Shown piece by piece: positions 14,736-23,489 of a stretch of DNA of 40,226 nucleotides (positions are counted from its first letter, which is position 1; each line of letters opens with the position of its first letter). Source of the DNA: a virus; the IMG/VR virus record IMGVR_UViG_3300037260_000016, positions 1-40,226 of that record. One strand, given 5' to 3'. Both the position numbers and the translations under genes were made by a program. Under the pieces are notes generated by a model. The model worked only from the letters and a program-made list of their open reading frames with translations, was not told the DNA's origin and did no database searches.

Positions 14736-16133
14736 ATGGTCGCAAAAGCCCGGTCTGCCCGGAACCGCAAATACTCTGGTTTGGCCACTAGAACAGTCAC
14801 CCTGCTGGAAAGGGTGATTCAGGACCGTATTTCCTCCGACCGCGTTGACCGCGAAGCAAAGCGTATCCGCGGAGTCAAAATACTCGGGACTGAGTCACCG
14901 AATGGCCCTGCGGGCCGTCGCTACACAATGGAGGCGATCCGCAAAGCCTACGCCGCGAAGCTGTACGAGGGCCGAAAAGTCCGCTGTAATCACCCCGATA
15001 AACCATCGGACCATCGCGACGTCGATGATACTCTCGGGTGGCTGGAACACATCGAGGTTCGCGACGACGGACTTTACGGCGACCTATGTTACCTCGAAAG
15101 TCATCCCATGTCAGCCCGGTTGGTCGAGGCCGCGGAGCGAAACCCAAACCTATTCGGCTTGAGTCACAATGCGAACGGGGATGTGGGATCGGGGGATGAT
15201 GGCGTCCAGTACGTCAAGGAAATTTTCGAGGTGCGGAGCGTCGATTTGGTGGATCGGCCGGCGACCACGTTTGGGCTATTTGAATCCGTTCAAAACCAGG
15301 GGGCTGGAGCGGGGGAGAAACCAATGCCAGTAAAGTTGAAGGATCTGATTGAACGGATCACAAACAAGCCCAAGCGAAAGATCCTCGACGACCTGGTCGA
15401 GATGGGCGCGATGGACCCGAGTATGGACGTGGACATGTCCGGGGATCTACCCGAGGGGGACGCCCCGATGGCGGACCACGAGATGGCCCTCAAGGATGGT
15501 TTTTCTCAGTCCATCTCCGCCATTGTGGAAGACTGCTTGAGCGGAGGCGGTCTGAGTGCGGACGATGGGATGAAGAAGATCCGGCAGTTACTGAAAGCCC
15601 ACGAGAAGCTTACGGCAAAAAAGGACGAGAGCGGGTCGGGGGACGGCACCGACAAAGAGGTAGAAGAAGACGACGAAGCTGGCGCTGGAGACAGCGGCGG
15701 GGACACAGGCGAGGACAGTGAGGACAGCGAGGACGTTGAAGAGGGTGCCGGATGTGATCCGGATGACAAGGGCGACAAGAGCAAGAAGGGGAAAGGGAAG
15801 GACAGTATGGAGTCCCGAGAACAGAAATTGGCGAAGCGCGAGAAGGCGCACGAACTGCTCGAACAGGCCGGGATTCCGATTGAGTCGATCCTGGTGAAAT
15901 CCCTGATGGGATTAGAAACAGAAGCGGACATGAACGCCATGATCGCGCGTGAGAAGAAGATGCGTGCTGGGGGTAACGGCAACGGGAAGCCCCCCGCAAC
16001 GCCAGCGACGAAGGCACCGCGAAGCGGATCGGGCGGAGGGGGTAACGGCAGGCTGAACCTGACGGAGCACGAAAAGAACCGCCTGGCGGTCGAGGATGAA
16101 GTGGTCGAGACGATTAGTTTTCTCCGGAACTGA
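14736..16133 (+). CDS. prohead protease fused to scaffold
   Basis: 465 residues. Residues 45-185 match prohead maturation proteases: G-V-K-I-L-G-T-E-S-P-N-G-R-R-Y-T, an N-H-P (85-87) with candidate catalytic His86, G-L-Y-G-D-L, N-P-N-L-F-G-L-S-H-N-A with candidate Ser143, and R-S-V-D-L-V-D-R-P-A-T-T (167-178). The rest (about 200-465) is acidic and low complexity, then coiled-coil-like, as expected of a scaffold that guides capsid assembly and is then removed. It lies between portal and capsid genes. The ATG lacks an obvious binding site; site B is just upstream. A long reverse-strand frame over the acidic part is a shadow. Confidence 0.82.
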   Translation: MVAKARSARNRKYSGLATRTVTLLERVIQDRISSDRVDREAKRIRGVKILGTESPNGPAGRRYTMEAIRKAYAAKLYEGRKVRCNHPDKPSDHRDVDDTLGWLEHIEVRDDGLYGDLCYLESHPMSARLVEAAERNPNLFGLSHNANGDVGSGDDGVQYVKEIFEVRSVDLVDRPATTFGLFESVQNQGAGAGEKPMPVKLKDLIERITNKPKRKILDDLVEMGAMDPSMDVDMSGDLPEGDAPMADHEMALKDGFSQSISAIVEDCLSGGGLSADDGMKKIRQLLKAHEKLTAKKDESGSGDGTDKEVEEDDEAGAGDSGGDTGEDSEDSEDVEEGAGCDPDDKGDKSKKGKGKDSMESREQKLAKREKAHELLEQAGIPIESILVKSLMGLETEADMNAMIAREKKMRAGGNGNGKPPATPATKAPRSGSGGGGNGRLNLTEHEKNRLAVEDEVVETISFLRN

Positions 16134-16145
16134 GGGTAACATAAC

Positions 16146-16958
16146 GTGATCACTGAAGTCCTATCCGACATCCGCACAGTCCGCCGGGCAACTCCCGCCT
16201 CGACGGCGATCGCCATTGGCAACTTGCTCTGGTACAACTCCGGGTCAGCTGTCGTCGAACCCGCCTCGGCCCGGGCCGACCAGGGCAGCCTATTGGCCAA
16301 CCAGGCCGACTTTGCCGCGATCTTCGCTGGCGTTAGCCAGGACATGCGGTTAGTCAGCGAAACCTCGACAACGCCCGCATCCGATCGCACCATCATTACG
16401 GATGGCATTTTTGATTGCTCTTGCACGTCCGCGATTTTCACTCCGGGGCAGCTCGTCGGTATTGACCGAAATGCCACGACGCCGGCGAACTGGGACACGC
16501 AGGTCATCGCGGTCAGCAATCTGGCGCTCGCTATCGGCTTTGCGGTTAATTCGGGCAGCGCGGGCCTGCTCAGTGGCAGTGCGATCACGACCGTGAGGTG
16601 CCGGCTTACCTCTCGACTGTGGAACACCCTGGCGATGATCTATGGGATTGGGATGGGTTGCTCGCAGGGTACGGGGTCGAAGGTGATCGCGGATGGGGCT
16701 TACACGGTCCTGTTGAGCGATCCTCCGATTCTGTCGATGGTCCCCACCGCGGCCCGGAACATCACGTTGCCCAGCGAGGCATTGGCGGGGGCTGCTGGCC
16801 TCGAATATGTGTTCACGAACAATTCGGGCGGGGCGAACTCTGTTACGTTCCTGGGGTCGGCGAGTGGCTCGATCAAGGGGAACGGCGTTGTGCCGCAGAA
16901 CAAGACGGGGTTGTTCTGGAGTGATGGGACGCACTGGAATGGCATGGTGAGCGCGTAA
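16146..16958 (+). CDS. putative head decoration protein
   Basis: 270 residues, GTG start with GAGGG (16132-16136) 9 bases upstream. The N-terminal half resembles capsid decoration proteins recalled from other phages (G-N-L-L-W-Y-N-S-G-S-A-V-V-E-P-A-S, then N-Q-A-D-F-A-A-I-F-A-G-V-S). The C-terminal ~90 residues look like a separate beta-rich surface domain ending F-W-S-D-G-T-H-W-N-G-M-V, a form seen at the tips of phage fibre-like proteins. Its place between protease and capsid genes fits an outer capsid ornament. Confidence 0.65.
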   Translation: MITEVLSDIRTVRRATPASTAIAIGNLLWYNSGSAVVEPASARADQGSLLANQADFAAIFAGVSQDMRLVSETSTTPASDRTIITDGIFDCSCTSAIFTPGQLVGIDRNATTPANWDTQVIAVSNLALAIGFAVNSGSAGLLSGSAITTVRCRLTSRLWNTLAMIYGIGMGCSQGTGSKVIADGAYTVLLSDPPILSMVPTAARNITLPSEALAGAAGLEYVFTNNSGGANSVTFLGSASGSIKGNGVVPQNKTGLFWSDGTHWNGMVSA

Positions 16959-16965
16959 CTACAAC

Positions 16966-16989
16966 CTCTGTCCGGCCGGCCGGACAGAG
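16966..16989 (+). terminator. 24-bp perfect palindrome before the capsid gene
   Basis: CTCTGTCCGGCC followed directly by its reverse complement, in the 68-base gap between decoration and capsid genes. As RNA it is a very stable hairpin without a T-tract, so it may end or trim the upstream message or stabilise the capsid message; labelled terminator only for its position. Confidence 0.5.
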
Positions 16990-17026
16990 TCACGATAAGT
17001 CTTCAGAGAAGTAAGGTGGAACGACC

Positions 17027-18373
17027 ATGATCAGGGGTGAAAGCCTACGCGAACTGTACCGCTCCAAAGGGCCAGCGGGGTTCGTCCGAACGATCAAGCA
17101 GAGCATGGGGTTGCTCGACGAGCGGTGCCGACCCTATCGTGACGTCGCCGGCAATATTATTTACAAACCGACCAGGAACCGGCACGGTAACCTGATCGAG
17201 AATTTGAGGCCGGAAGAGTTCAACACGCGCGAGTTGGCGGACGTGATCTTCGGAGATAGCCAGGAGGACAAAGACCGCAAGTTGCGGCCCGACAATCTCC
17301 AGCGGGCGCTGGAGATTGAGAGGCAGTACCCTCTCGTAGAGCAGCGGGTCAACTTCCTCGAAGAGGGGCAGGGGTCGATCTCAGCGAGCGCTTTCGCAGA
17401 CATTAACGCCTGGACGGGCGTCGTCTCGGGACTGCTCGAAATCTCCCTGATGGATGGCTGGCAAATGCCGGGATTCATCGCGGATGAGCTAATGCCGGTT
17501 GAGAACACCCGAATGTTCGAGGGTCGGAAGGTAATTGGAACCACCCGTCTTGGCGACGTCGCCGAAGAGCGACTGCCCGGCATGCCCACGAAAAGGGCGC
17601 AAGTTGGCGAGCGCTGGATTACGCAACCCAGGACGGTTGAAAACGCCCTCGCCGTCGAAGTCCAGAATGAAGCGGCCTACCTGGACTTGACCGGGACGCT
17701 GTTGGAGGACGCAAAAGCCGTCGGAGAATGGCTTCGGTATCGCAAAGAAATCAGGGTAATCAACGCCTTCATCGGGGTCTATAACACGTACCAATACAAG
17801 GGGGTGGGGTACAACACTTATTTGACCTCTGGTTACTTCATCAACTCGATCACGGGCAATGAGTTGTTACATGAAGGCAACATCGAGAACATCGAGATTC
17901 TCTTCCGGAACATGACCGATCCAGAAACGAACACTCTGGTCACCATCGTTCCGGACATGATCTTATTGAACCGTGAAAAGATCAGGACTGCGAACGCTAT
18001 TTTCGGTCCCACCGCAGTGCAGTACCAATACCGCGATATCCCAGGCTCGACCTCGAGCCCGCAGTCGATCAACGTCTCGGACCCGGCGTACAAGGGCAAG
18101 TATCGCGTGCTGGAAAGTCCGTTGGTGTGGCAGCAATGCGTCAGCCCACAGGGGCTGAATCTGTCCTCCACGGCGGCGGGAAAAATGATGTGGGTGTGGA
18201 AGAAGGGGAAGCCCTTCCGTTACGCCCAGAACTGGCCCCTGAAGACCGAGACGGCCGCGGCGGCGAACTCGGTGGAAATGCTCGATCGTGGCATCATGTT
18301 ATACATGAAGGCGCATGAGCGCGGCATCCCGATGGTCAGGGAGCCCAGGTATATTGTCCAGTCATCAAGCTGA
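17027..18373 (+). CDS. major capsid protein
   Basis: 448 residues; forms the icosahedral shell. Assignment is mainly by position (portal, protease-scaffold, decoration, then this gene) and by overall form: a charged N-terminal arm (~1-110) that could be cut by the protease, then a mixed alpha/beta body with W-Q-M-P-G-F-I-A-D-E-L-M-P, R-W-I-T-Q-P-R-T and T-V-E-N-A-L-A-V-E-V, typical of HK97-fold capsids. GGTGGA lies about 10 bases before the ATG. A strong palindrome upstream may adjust its expression. Confidence 0.78.
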   Translation: MIRGESLRELYRSKGPAGFVRTIKQSMGLLDERCRPYRDVAGNIIYKPTRNRHGNLIENLRPEEFNTRELADVIFGDSQEDKDRKLRPDNLQRALEIERQYPLVEQRVNFLEEGQGSISASAFADINAWTGVVSGLLEISLMDGWQMPGFIADELMPVENTRMFEGRKVIGTTRLGDVAEERLPGMPTKRAQVGERWITQPRTVENALAVEVQNEAAYLDLTGTLLEDAKAVGEWLRYRKEIRVINAFIGVYNTYQYKGVGYNTYLTSGYFINSITGNELLHEGNIENIEILFRNMTDPETNTLVTIVPDMILLNREKIRTANAIFGPTAVQYQYRDIPGSTSSPQSINVSDPAYKGKYRVLESPLVWQQCVSPQGLNLSSTAAGKMMWVWKKGKPFRYAQNWPLKTETAAAANSVEMLDRGIMLYMKAHERGIPMVREPRYIVQSSS

Positions 18374-18385
18374 GGGATGTAAGTA

Positions 18386-18853
18386 ATGGCGAAGCGAGTT
18401 CAAACTGATTTCGTGGACGATGATTTCCCTGAGCCAGGGGAACCATCGTTGCCCCCCGTCCCTCCTCCTCCCCCGGCAGCCGAGGCAGAGGATTCCGCCG
18501 CCCTCAAAGCCAGAATCGCCGAACTGGAACGGATCGTCGAGCAGCAGAAATCCCAGCTGACCGATACTCCCCCAGGAGCAAAGGGGGAATACTGGCAAGT
18601 CGAAGTATTTAACGCTCCGTGGCCCCACGTGGTCCAGTCGCGCGATGCAGCCAATGCGATCGACGTTTACATGAAGGAAATGGGGGTCGTGTCGTGGGAA
18701 GGGCCACGACCGAAAGTGTTCCCGACGGATGTAACAGCGTTCCATCGGGCACAGGCCCGGCGGTTCGGGGTCAAGCCAGAAGACTACACGCATCCGGGGT
18801 TGCCGTCGCCGCCCAATCCAGGGCCGAAGATTGCAAAGGCAGAGGGCGGGTGA
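18386..18853 (+). CDS. coiled-coil head protein, unknown role
   Basis: 155 residues. An acidic start, a Pro-rich stretch (P-P-P-P-P-A-A), a short coiled coil (L-K-A-R-I-A-E-L-E-R-I-V-E-Q-Q-K), then a compact region with Y-W-Q-V-E-V and a C-terminal 'G-V-K-P-E-D-Y'. It is in the head-connector block between capsid and tail-completion genes. No family recognised. Confidence 0.65.
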   Translation: MAKRVQTDFVDDDFPEPGEPSLPPVPPPPPAAEAEDSAALKARIAELERIVEQQKSQLTDTPPGAKGEYWQVEVFNAPWPHVVQSRDAANAIDVYMKEMGVVSWEGPRPKVFPTDVTAFHRAQARRFGVKPEDYTHPGLPSPPNPGPKIAKAEGG

Positions 18854-18857
18854 GGAA

Positions 18858-19094
18858 GTGTCGCCAACCAATCTCGCGAACCTGCAAGCGATTCAGGCCA
18901 ATTGGATCGCCGAACTGGCTCTCGAAGCGGCATCGACCCTCGTCAATGGCCCAAAGCCGAGTTACTCCCTCGACGGTGAGTCCGTGCAGTGGGAACAGTA
19001 CCGCGATGCGATGCAAAAGCGGATCGACAATCTGTATCCGTTGATCCAACGTGCCGGCGGTCCGTTCATCGTCCATTCGCGAGTGAGGTTGTAG
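18858..19094 (+). CDS. small conserved head-region protein
   Basis: 78 residues, GTG start at 18858 just after GAGGAA; an upstream TTG at 18831 would overlap the preceding gene. The pattern N-L-x-x-I-x-A-N-W-I-A-E-L ... K-P-S-Y-S-L-D-G-E-S-V-Q-W-E-Q-Y-R-D-A-M, ending P-F-I-V-H-S-R, matches small proteins I recall in phages of this kind next to capsid genes. It is probably a helical bundle; the role may be in head completion. Confidence 0.65.
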   Translation: MSPTNLANLQAIQANWIAELALEAASTLVNGPKPSYSLDGESVQWEQYRDAMQKRIDNLYPLIQRAGGPFIVHSRVRL

Positions 19095-19098
19095 CACA

Positions 19099-19416
19099 AT
19101 GTCATCCGCCGCGATCAACTTGACCGCCTCCGCGACCGTCATTCAAGCCCCAGTTCCGACCAAACGGATTCGGGTAACGGGGTGGTCCCTGAACTGGGCT
19201 GGCACCCAAACGGCGACCTGGCAAGACACGGCGGGTTCTCCCGGAACTTACGCGGGACCATACCCCTCCGGCCTGGTGGTCCCGATGGCTCCAAAGCACC
19301 CACTGACGGGCGTTTCAGATAGCCAGTTCGACGTCGCGGAGGGGTTGGGGCTGGTGTTGACGTTGACGACCAGTGTCCAGGTTGGGGGGCACGTCACTTA
19401 TGAGATTGTGAGTTGA
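19099..19416 (+). CDS. small beta-rich virion protein
   Basis: 105 residues, Thr/Val/Gly-rich, mostly predicted strand: S-A-A-I-N-L-T-A-S-A-T-V, W-S-L-N-W-A-G-T, then F-D-V-A-E-G-L-G-L-V-L-T-L and V-G-G-H-V-T-Y-E near the end. Similar small barrel proteins lie after capsid genes in other phages and may decorate the shell. ATG lies four bases after the preceding stop. Function inferred from position only. Confidence 0.6.
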   Translation: MSSAAINLTASATVIQAPVPTKRIRVTGWSLNWAGTQTATWQDTAGSPGTYAGPYPSGLVVPMAPKHPLTGVSDSQFDVAEGLGLVLTLTTSVQVGGHVTYEIVS

Positions 19417-19444
19417 GGAACGAGGGAAAGGAGGATCGGCAGTT

Positions 19445-19780
19445 GTGCCTCTGAACTTCGGACAACCCTGGCTGCTAGTCGATGGCACGGAGCCCATTAC
19501 GTATTACCGTCGCACCACGGGGGACAACTACGACGACGGCACCTCAGTAGCGAACGCGAAGCGGAGGGTGACTCAGCAGACGATAGCGCAGACGATGGGA
19601 CAGATGACCAGCCAGCAATTGGTGTGGCATATCTGGGCGGGGCAGTTAGGAGGGGCAGCGCCGAAGATTGGAGATGTAATTGAGGATGGGGCGGGTGTGA
19701 CCTGGAACGTGGTGGATAGGAATGTGGAGACGCAGGGGACGCGGTTTCGTTTGACGACGGTTCGGGAGGTGGGGACGTGA
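19445..19780 (+). CDS. putative head-tail connector protein
   Basis: 111 residues, GTG start with AGGAGGA about 9 bases upstream. Beta-rich ends (P-I-T-Y-Y-R-R; F-R-L-T-T-V-R-E) and P-K-I-G-D-V-I-E-D-G-A-G-V-T-W-N-V-V-D resemble head-closure proteins, which seal the portal after packaging. It overlaps the tail-completion gene by four bases (GTGA). Confidence 0.5.
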   Translation: MPLNFGQPWLLVDGTEPITYYRRTTGDNYDDGTSVANAKRRVTQQTIAQTMGQMTSQQLVWHIWAGQLGGAAPKIGDVIEDGAGVTWNVVDRNVETQGTRFRLTTVREVGT

Positions 19781-20262
19781 CACTCGATGATCTCTCCCAT
19801 TTCCTCGACCAGGTCGCCATCGACCTCGCCAATGGCTCTCCCCCTCCCGGCTTAGCCGGGAAACTGCAACACACCATCGGCCAAATTGCGAGCCGGGACA
19901 TTGCTCGTTGTTTCCACGAGTCGCGATCCCCCGAGGGCAAGCCGTGGGCTCCCCTCAAACGACCCGATCGGGGTCGGACGAAGCCATTGGTCAAGACGGG
20001 GGAATTGCTCGACTCAGCTATCCAGATGGGACAGAACATCGGGGTGGAGGCGTTCTCGGGCGGGATTAGGTTGGAGTGGGCGACAGACTCGCTCGTGGAA
20101 TACGCGATGTTCCAGGACCAGGGGACGAGGGTAATACCGGCCCGGCCATTTGTGGGGTTGAGCGAAGAGGCGTTGCTGGCGGTGAGTGATGTGGCGGCGG
20201 AACAGTGGGGGTTGGAGTTTGTGCGTGGGGTTAGGGCGAAGCTTGAGGGTGGGGCAGCATGA
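19777..20262 (+). CDS. tail-completion / virion morphogenesis protein (Mu gpG-like)
   Basis: 161 residues. Key pattern: F-H-E-S-R-S-P-E-G-K-P-W-A-P-L (about 46-60), L-V-K-T-G-E-L-L-D-S (about 70-79), and Y-A-M-F-Q-D-Q-G-T, then I-P-A-R-P-F-V-G-L-S (about 109-130), the signature of the phage virion morphogenesis family that finishes the head-tail joint. Start GTG overlaps the previous stop. The end overlaps the next gene by four bases. Confidence 0.8.
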   Translation: MTLDDLSHFLDQVAIDLANGSPPPGLAGKLQHTIGQIASRDIARCFHESRSPEGKPWAPLKRPDRGRTKPLVKTGELLDSAIQMGQNIGVEAFSGGIRLEWATDSLVEYAMFQDQGTRVIPARPFVGLSEEALLAVSDVAAEQWGLEFVRGVRAKLEGGAA

Positions 20263-21809
20263 GTTTTGTCAACGATCCACTGACCGAGATTGGAACTGGC
20301 GACTCCATCACCACATCGACGGACGCCACCTGGGCGGGCAGCCAGACGGCCGACATTATCGGCGGCGACACGGGCAATGGGGTCTACAGTACCTATGCGC
20401 AGCACGCCTGGGCGACTGCGTCTGCCTCTTCGGGCTCCGGCAACGTCACAGTCTCTGCTGATGTCGAGGTCTTCACCGATCTAGGCTATGCTGGCGTCGT
20501 CGTCGCGAACGAGGCGGGCACGCACGCGTATGGACTTTCGAGTGACAATTCCGATACGGGATCGGCCGGCTCGTGGATACTGCTCAAGTTCGGCAGCGGA
20601 CTCAGCGCCAACTCTACCACCCTGGCGGGCTATGGCACCGGCGACATCACGGCCGGCGCTCACACGATCGAGCTGGAGTATTCGGTCTCGGGCGCGAATG
20701 TGACTCTCACGGCCATTATTGATGGCACGCCCCAAACACCTTACACGGACGATGGCGGTTTCACCGATTGCGCCTATGCCGGTGTGCATTTCTATGGCAC
20801 TGCCACCAATTCGACGGGCTGTTCCCTCAGCAATTTCCTCGCCGTCGATCCGGGCGCGTCGGCACTCGCCGCGGGAGCGATTTCGGACCTGGGCGGCACT
20901 CCGACCACGCTGACCGGGTCGTGCTCAAGCCCGACGGGAGGGGCAACACCCTACTCGGAACAGTGGTTCACGGACAACAGCACCAATGCCTTTTCGGAGG
21001 GGGATGGAACGGCGATCCCCGGGGCAACCTCGCTGACGCTCGACTCAACGGTAACGATTCCCGGACTGTTCGCTATCCGCGTGGTGACGACAGACTCCAA
21101 CTCCGATACCGTCCAAACGCCCTACCAGCTCTACAAGCAACCGCTGGCCCCGCTCAATGATTATCTACTGGGCGACTCCATCATCGGAGCGTACAACCTC
21201 AGCTCGCCCAACCGCTGGTACGACTACTATGTGCCGGCCATGCAACTCGCCCTCGGTCCGCGTGAAGTCACCATCACCAACGGATTCGTGTCTGGCAGCA
21301 CCGTTGCCGACTGGGGACCAGATGGTGGGGAGATGGCCCCATTCCTTGCCTCGATCAGCAACCCGGCGACGGCAACCGTCCACATGATGCTGGGGGATAG
21401 CGATTCCAAAGACCAAGGCGATGGGCCGACACCTCCTTCGACCTTTGGCCCTGCCTACCTGGCGATCGCCCAGGTTCTCCTCGCCGCCGGCGTGGGAAAG
21501 GTCATCTGCCACATGGGGTCAATCCCGCAGATCGGGGGCTTGTCCGGGGCATTCACGCAGAACTCCGTCGAGGCCCTGCTCGGCTATCGTCAGCAGTGGC
21601 TCAACTTCCCGTTTAACGGAACCTCGTTCTGCCAAGGGATCGATGACTTAATGTGGTTTAGCTATGACAACCCAGGACTCCTCCAGGATGACGACACGCA
21701 CCCTGCGGCCGGCATGAGTCCCTACTACGGCGCTATGATGGTCGCTAACAGAATCAAGTCTATGATCCCCAGCAATAGCAACGCGCTCCTCCTGCTTGGA
21801 GCCGGCTAA
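20259..21809 (+). CDS. tail-associated protein with SGNH-hydrolase (esterase) domain
   Basis: 516 residues in three parts. 1-200: beta-sandwich of lectin/laminin-G type by composition. 205-295: Ig/PKD-like domain. 300-510: SGNH hydrolase with block I G-D-S (305-307, Ser307), block II G-S-T-V-A-D-W (346-352), block III G-D-S-D-S-K (379-384, Asn of the usual GxND replaced) and block V D-x-x-H (478-481). Such enzymes remove acetyl or similar groups from sugars. Placed among connector and tail genes with ATGA coupling, it is probably a virion part that trims host surface glycan. The altered block III could lower activity. Confidence 0.72.
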   Translation: MSFVNDPLTEIGTGDSITTSTDATWAGSQTADIIGGDTGNGVYSTYAQHAWATASASSGSGNVTVSADVEVFTDLGYAGVVVANEAGTHAYGLSSDNSDTGSAGSWILLKFGSGLSANSTTLAGYGTGDITAGAHTIELEYSVSGANVTLTAIIDGTPQTPYTDDGGFTDCAYAGVHFYGTATNSTGCSLSNFLAVDPGASALAAGAISDLGGTPTTLTGSCSSPTGGATPYSEQWFTDNSTNAFSEGDGTAIPGATSLTLDSTVTIPGLFAIRVVTTDSNSDTVQTPYQLYKQPLAPLNDYLLGDSIIGAYNLSSPNRWYDYYVPAMQLALGPREVTITNGFVSGSTVADWGPDGGEMAPFLASISNPATATVHMMLGDSDSKDQGDGPTPPSTFGPAYLAIAQVLLAAGVGKVICHMGSIPQIGGLSGAFTQNSVEALLGYRQQWLNFPFNGTSFCQGIDDLMWFSYDNPGLLQDDDTHPAAGMSPYYGAMMVANRIKSMIPSNSNALLLLGAG

Positions 21810-21811
21810 CC

Positions 21812-22540
21812 ATGACCCTCTCTCTCGCCATCACCGACAACGCAGACGGCTCCGGTGGAATCGCCACCCTCGCCGGCACCTCCGGCGCTACTGTCGCCCT
21901 TTACGCCACCCCGTTTACCGGCACCTTCGGCCCTCTGGCCTGGTCGCTCATCGCCTCGCGAACGGGGGATGGATCTATCAATGTCGATCCAGCGCCAGGG
22001 ATTGGCTATTACCTCTGGTACGCCCAGCTCACGAGCAACCCCAACAATGTCTCAAACATCGTCTACCAGGCACTCACGAGCGGTACACAGTCCGTCCACT
22101 ATCGCTGCCTCACCGCGGTTGCGGCGCAAATCACCGCACTATCCCTCGCAGGAATACCGTCCTCCCAAATCGCGGTTCGCTGGTTGCCTCGGACGTTCGA
22201 CGGCGTTGAGACTCTACCGCTCATCGCGGTTGTTCCCCTCGGGAAAGAGGGTCAGCCCGGAGTCCTCACGGGGGTCGATGACATCGAGTATCCGGTGGTC
22301 GTGGCGATCGTGGACGCAGGCCAGCAGGCATTCCAGGCTAGTTTGGCGGGACGCCTGTTATGGCGACAGAGTATCTTCCGGACGTTCCGTCACCAGAGAC
22401 TGACGGGAGTTCCGGAGATCATTACGACGGATGTGGACCCGGACTTCGTGGTGAGTCCGGAGTTGTTCGCGAAGAATTACTTCGTGAGTGCGATCAAGTT
22501 TATGTTCCGGTCCCGCGAGGCCCGGGGATTTGCAGCCTAG
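21812..22540 (+). CDS. putative tail terminator with N-terminal Ig-like domain
   Basis: 242 residues. Residues 1-92 are beta-rich and Ig-like. From about 95 on, Y-R-C-L-T-A-V-A-A-Q-I-T ... Y-P-V-V-V-A-I-V-D-A ... R-L-L-W-R-Q-S-I has the helix-strand pattern of tail terminator proteins, which cap the tail tube. It lies just before the tail tube gene, the usual order. The fusion of an Ig-like domain to a terminator is inference from composition. Confidence 0.5.
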   Translation: MTLSLAITDNADGSGGIATLAGTSGATVALYATPFTGTFGPLAWSLIASRTGDGSINVDPAPGIGYYLWYAQLTSNPNNVSNIVYQALTSGTQSVHYRCLTAVAAQITALSLAGIPSSQIAVRWLPRTFDGVETLPLIAVVPLGKEGQPGVLTGVDDIEYPVVVAIVDAGQQAFQASLAGRLLWRQSIFRTFRHQRLTGVPEIITTDVDPDFVVSPELFAKNYFVSAIKFMFRSREARGFAA

Positions 22541-22563
22541 CCAGGGACAAAGGAGCGTAACCA

Positions 22564-23454
22564 ATGACAGCACCCGTATACGGCTATCAGGCACAACTCG
22601 GTATCGACACCGCCAACCCCGTTACCGTCCGTTACGACTTCCAGACCGAGAATTTGGCGCTGGACGAACACTTCGTCGATACCAACGGTCTGCGTGGCAC
22701 GCGCGCTCGATCGATCGAGCGTATTCGTGCTGGCAACCGCTATGTCCACGGCCAGCTCCACATGCAGCCGACCGCCGTTGAGCTGGCCGGCTTACTCCCG
22801 TGGATCTTGTACGGCGCCCCTTCAGGGTCCGGGACGGTGACCTATCCCCTCGCGGATGCGATGCCAACGGCGCGGTATATCGCCGTTGATTTGGGCGAAA
22901 GTGTAAACACTTACAATGGGTGTCAGGTCGATCGCTGCACGATCCGGGGCAGTCAGGGCCAGCCTATGGACTTCATGATCGACGTGGTTGGCATTGATGA
23001 AACGGTCGGGGCAAATGGGACATTCCCAGCGCTGAGTCTCGACACAACGACAGGGCCGTTCATGTTCACGGACCTGGTGCTGTCCGTGAATTCGACCACG
23101 TACATTGCGAAAGACTTCGAGCTGATCATCGACAACGCCATTGATAAGGAGCGATTCTACAACAGCCAGACGTTGACGGCGGCGATCGCGATGGATCGGC
23201 ACATCACGCTCCAAACGCACCTTCCGGCAGGGATTGCGGAGGCAGTGTATGGGGTGGGGCCGGGAGGGATGCCGGTGGTGGCAACCTTTACCGGGGGTGG
23301 GACGTCGGTGCTGACGCTGACGTTTGTCAAAGTGGCGTTTCCGCGAAAAAGTCCGACGTATGTGGCGGGAAGGAATGAGGAGTTGTTACCGATGATGGGG
23401 ACTGCGTATAAGAGTGGGGCAACGTTGGAGTTGGTTACGACGCTACATGAGTAG
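22564..23454 (+). CDS. major tail tube protein
   Basis: 296 residues; forms the hollow tail. The N-terminal pattern (Q-L-G-I-D ... F-Q-T-E-N-L-A-L-D ... N-G-L-R-G-T-R, then P-T-A-V-E-L-A-G-L-L-P-W-I-L) matches phage tube proteins of the Phage_tube_2 type as I recall them; the C-terminal part is beta-rich. It lies two genes before the tape measure, and no sheath gene is present, which argues for a non-contractile tail. Confidence 0.75.
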   Translation: MTAPVYGYQAQLGIDTANPVTVRYDFQTENLALDEHFVDTNGLRGTRARSIERIRAGNRYVHGQLHMQPTAVELAGLLPWILYGAPSGSGTVTYPLADAMPTARYIAVDLGESVNTYNGCQVDRCTIRGSQGQPMDFMIDVVGIDETVGANGTFPALSLDTTTGPFMFTDLVLSVNSTTYIAKDFELIIDNAIDKERFYNSQTLTAAIAMDRHITLQTHLPAGIAEAVYGVGPGGMPVVATFTGGGTSVLTLTFVKVAFPRKSPTYVAGRNEELLPMMGTAYKSGATLELVTTLHE

Positions 23455-23489
23455 CAGGGATAGGAATAGGGACAGGAGAAGCCAAGCAA

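Noticed and set aside
15506-16627. 373-residue reverse-strand frame
   Set aside because: Mirror of the acidic scaffold region and the decoration gene; Ser/Pro-rich low complexity and no start signal.
16966-16989. Classical rho-independent terminator
   Set aside because: No T-tract follows the palindrome; kept only as a position-based guess.
19497-20405. 302-residue reverse-strand frame
   Set aside because: Lies over two well supported connector and tail-completion genes; composition is that of an antisense shadow.
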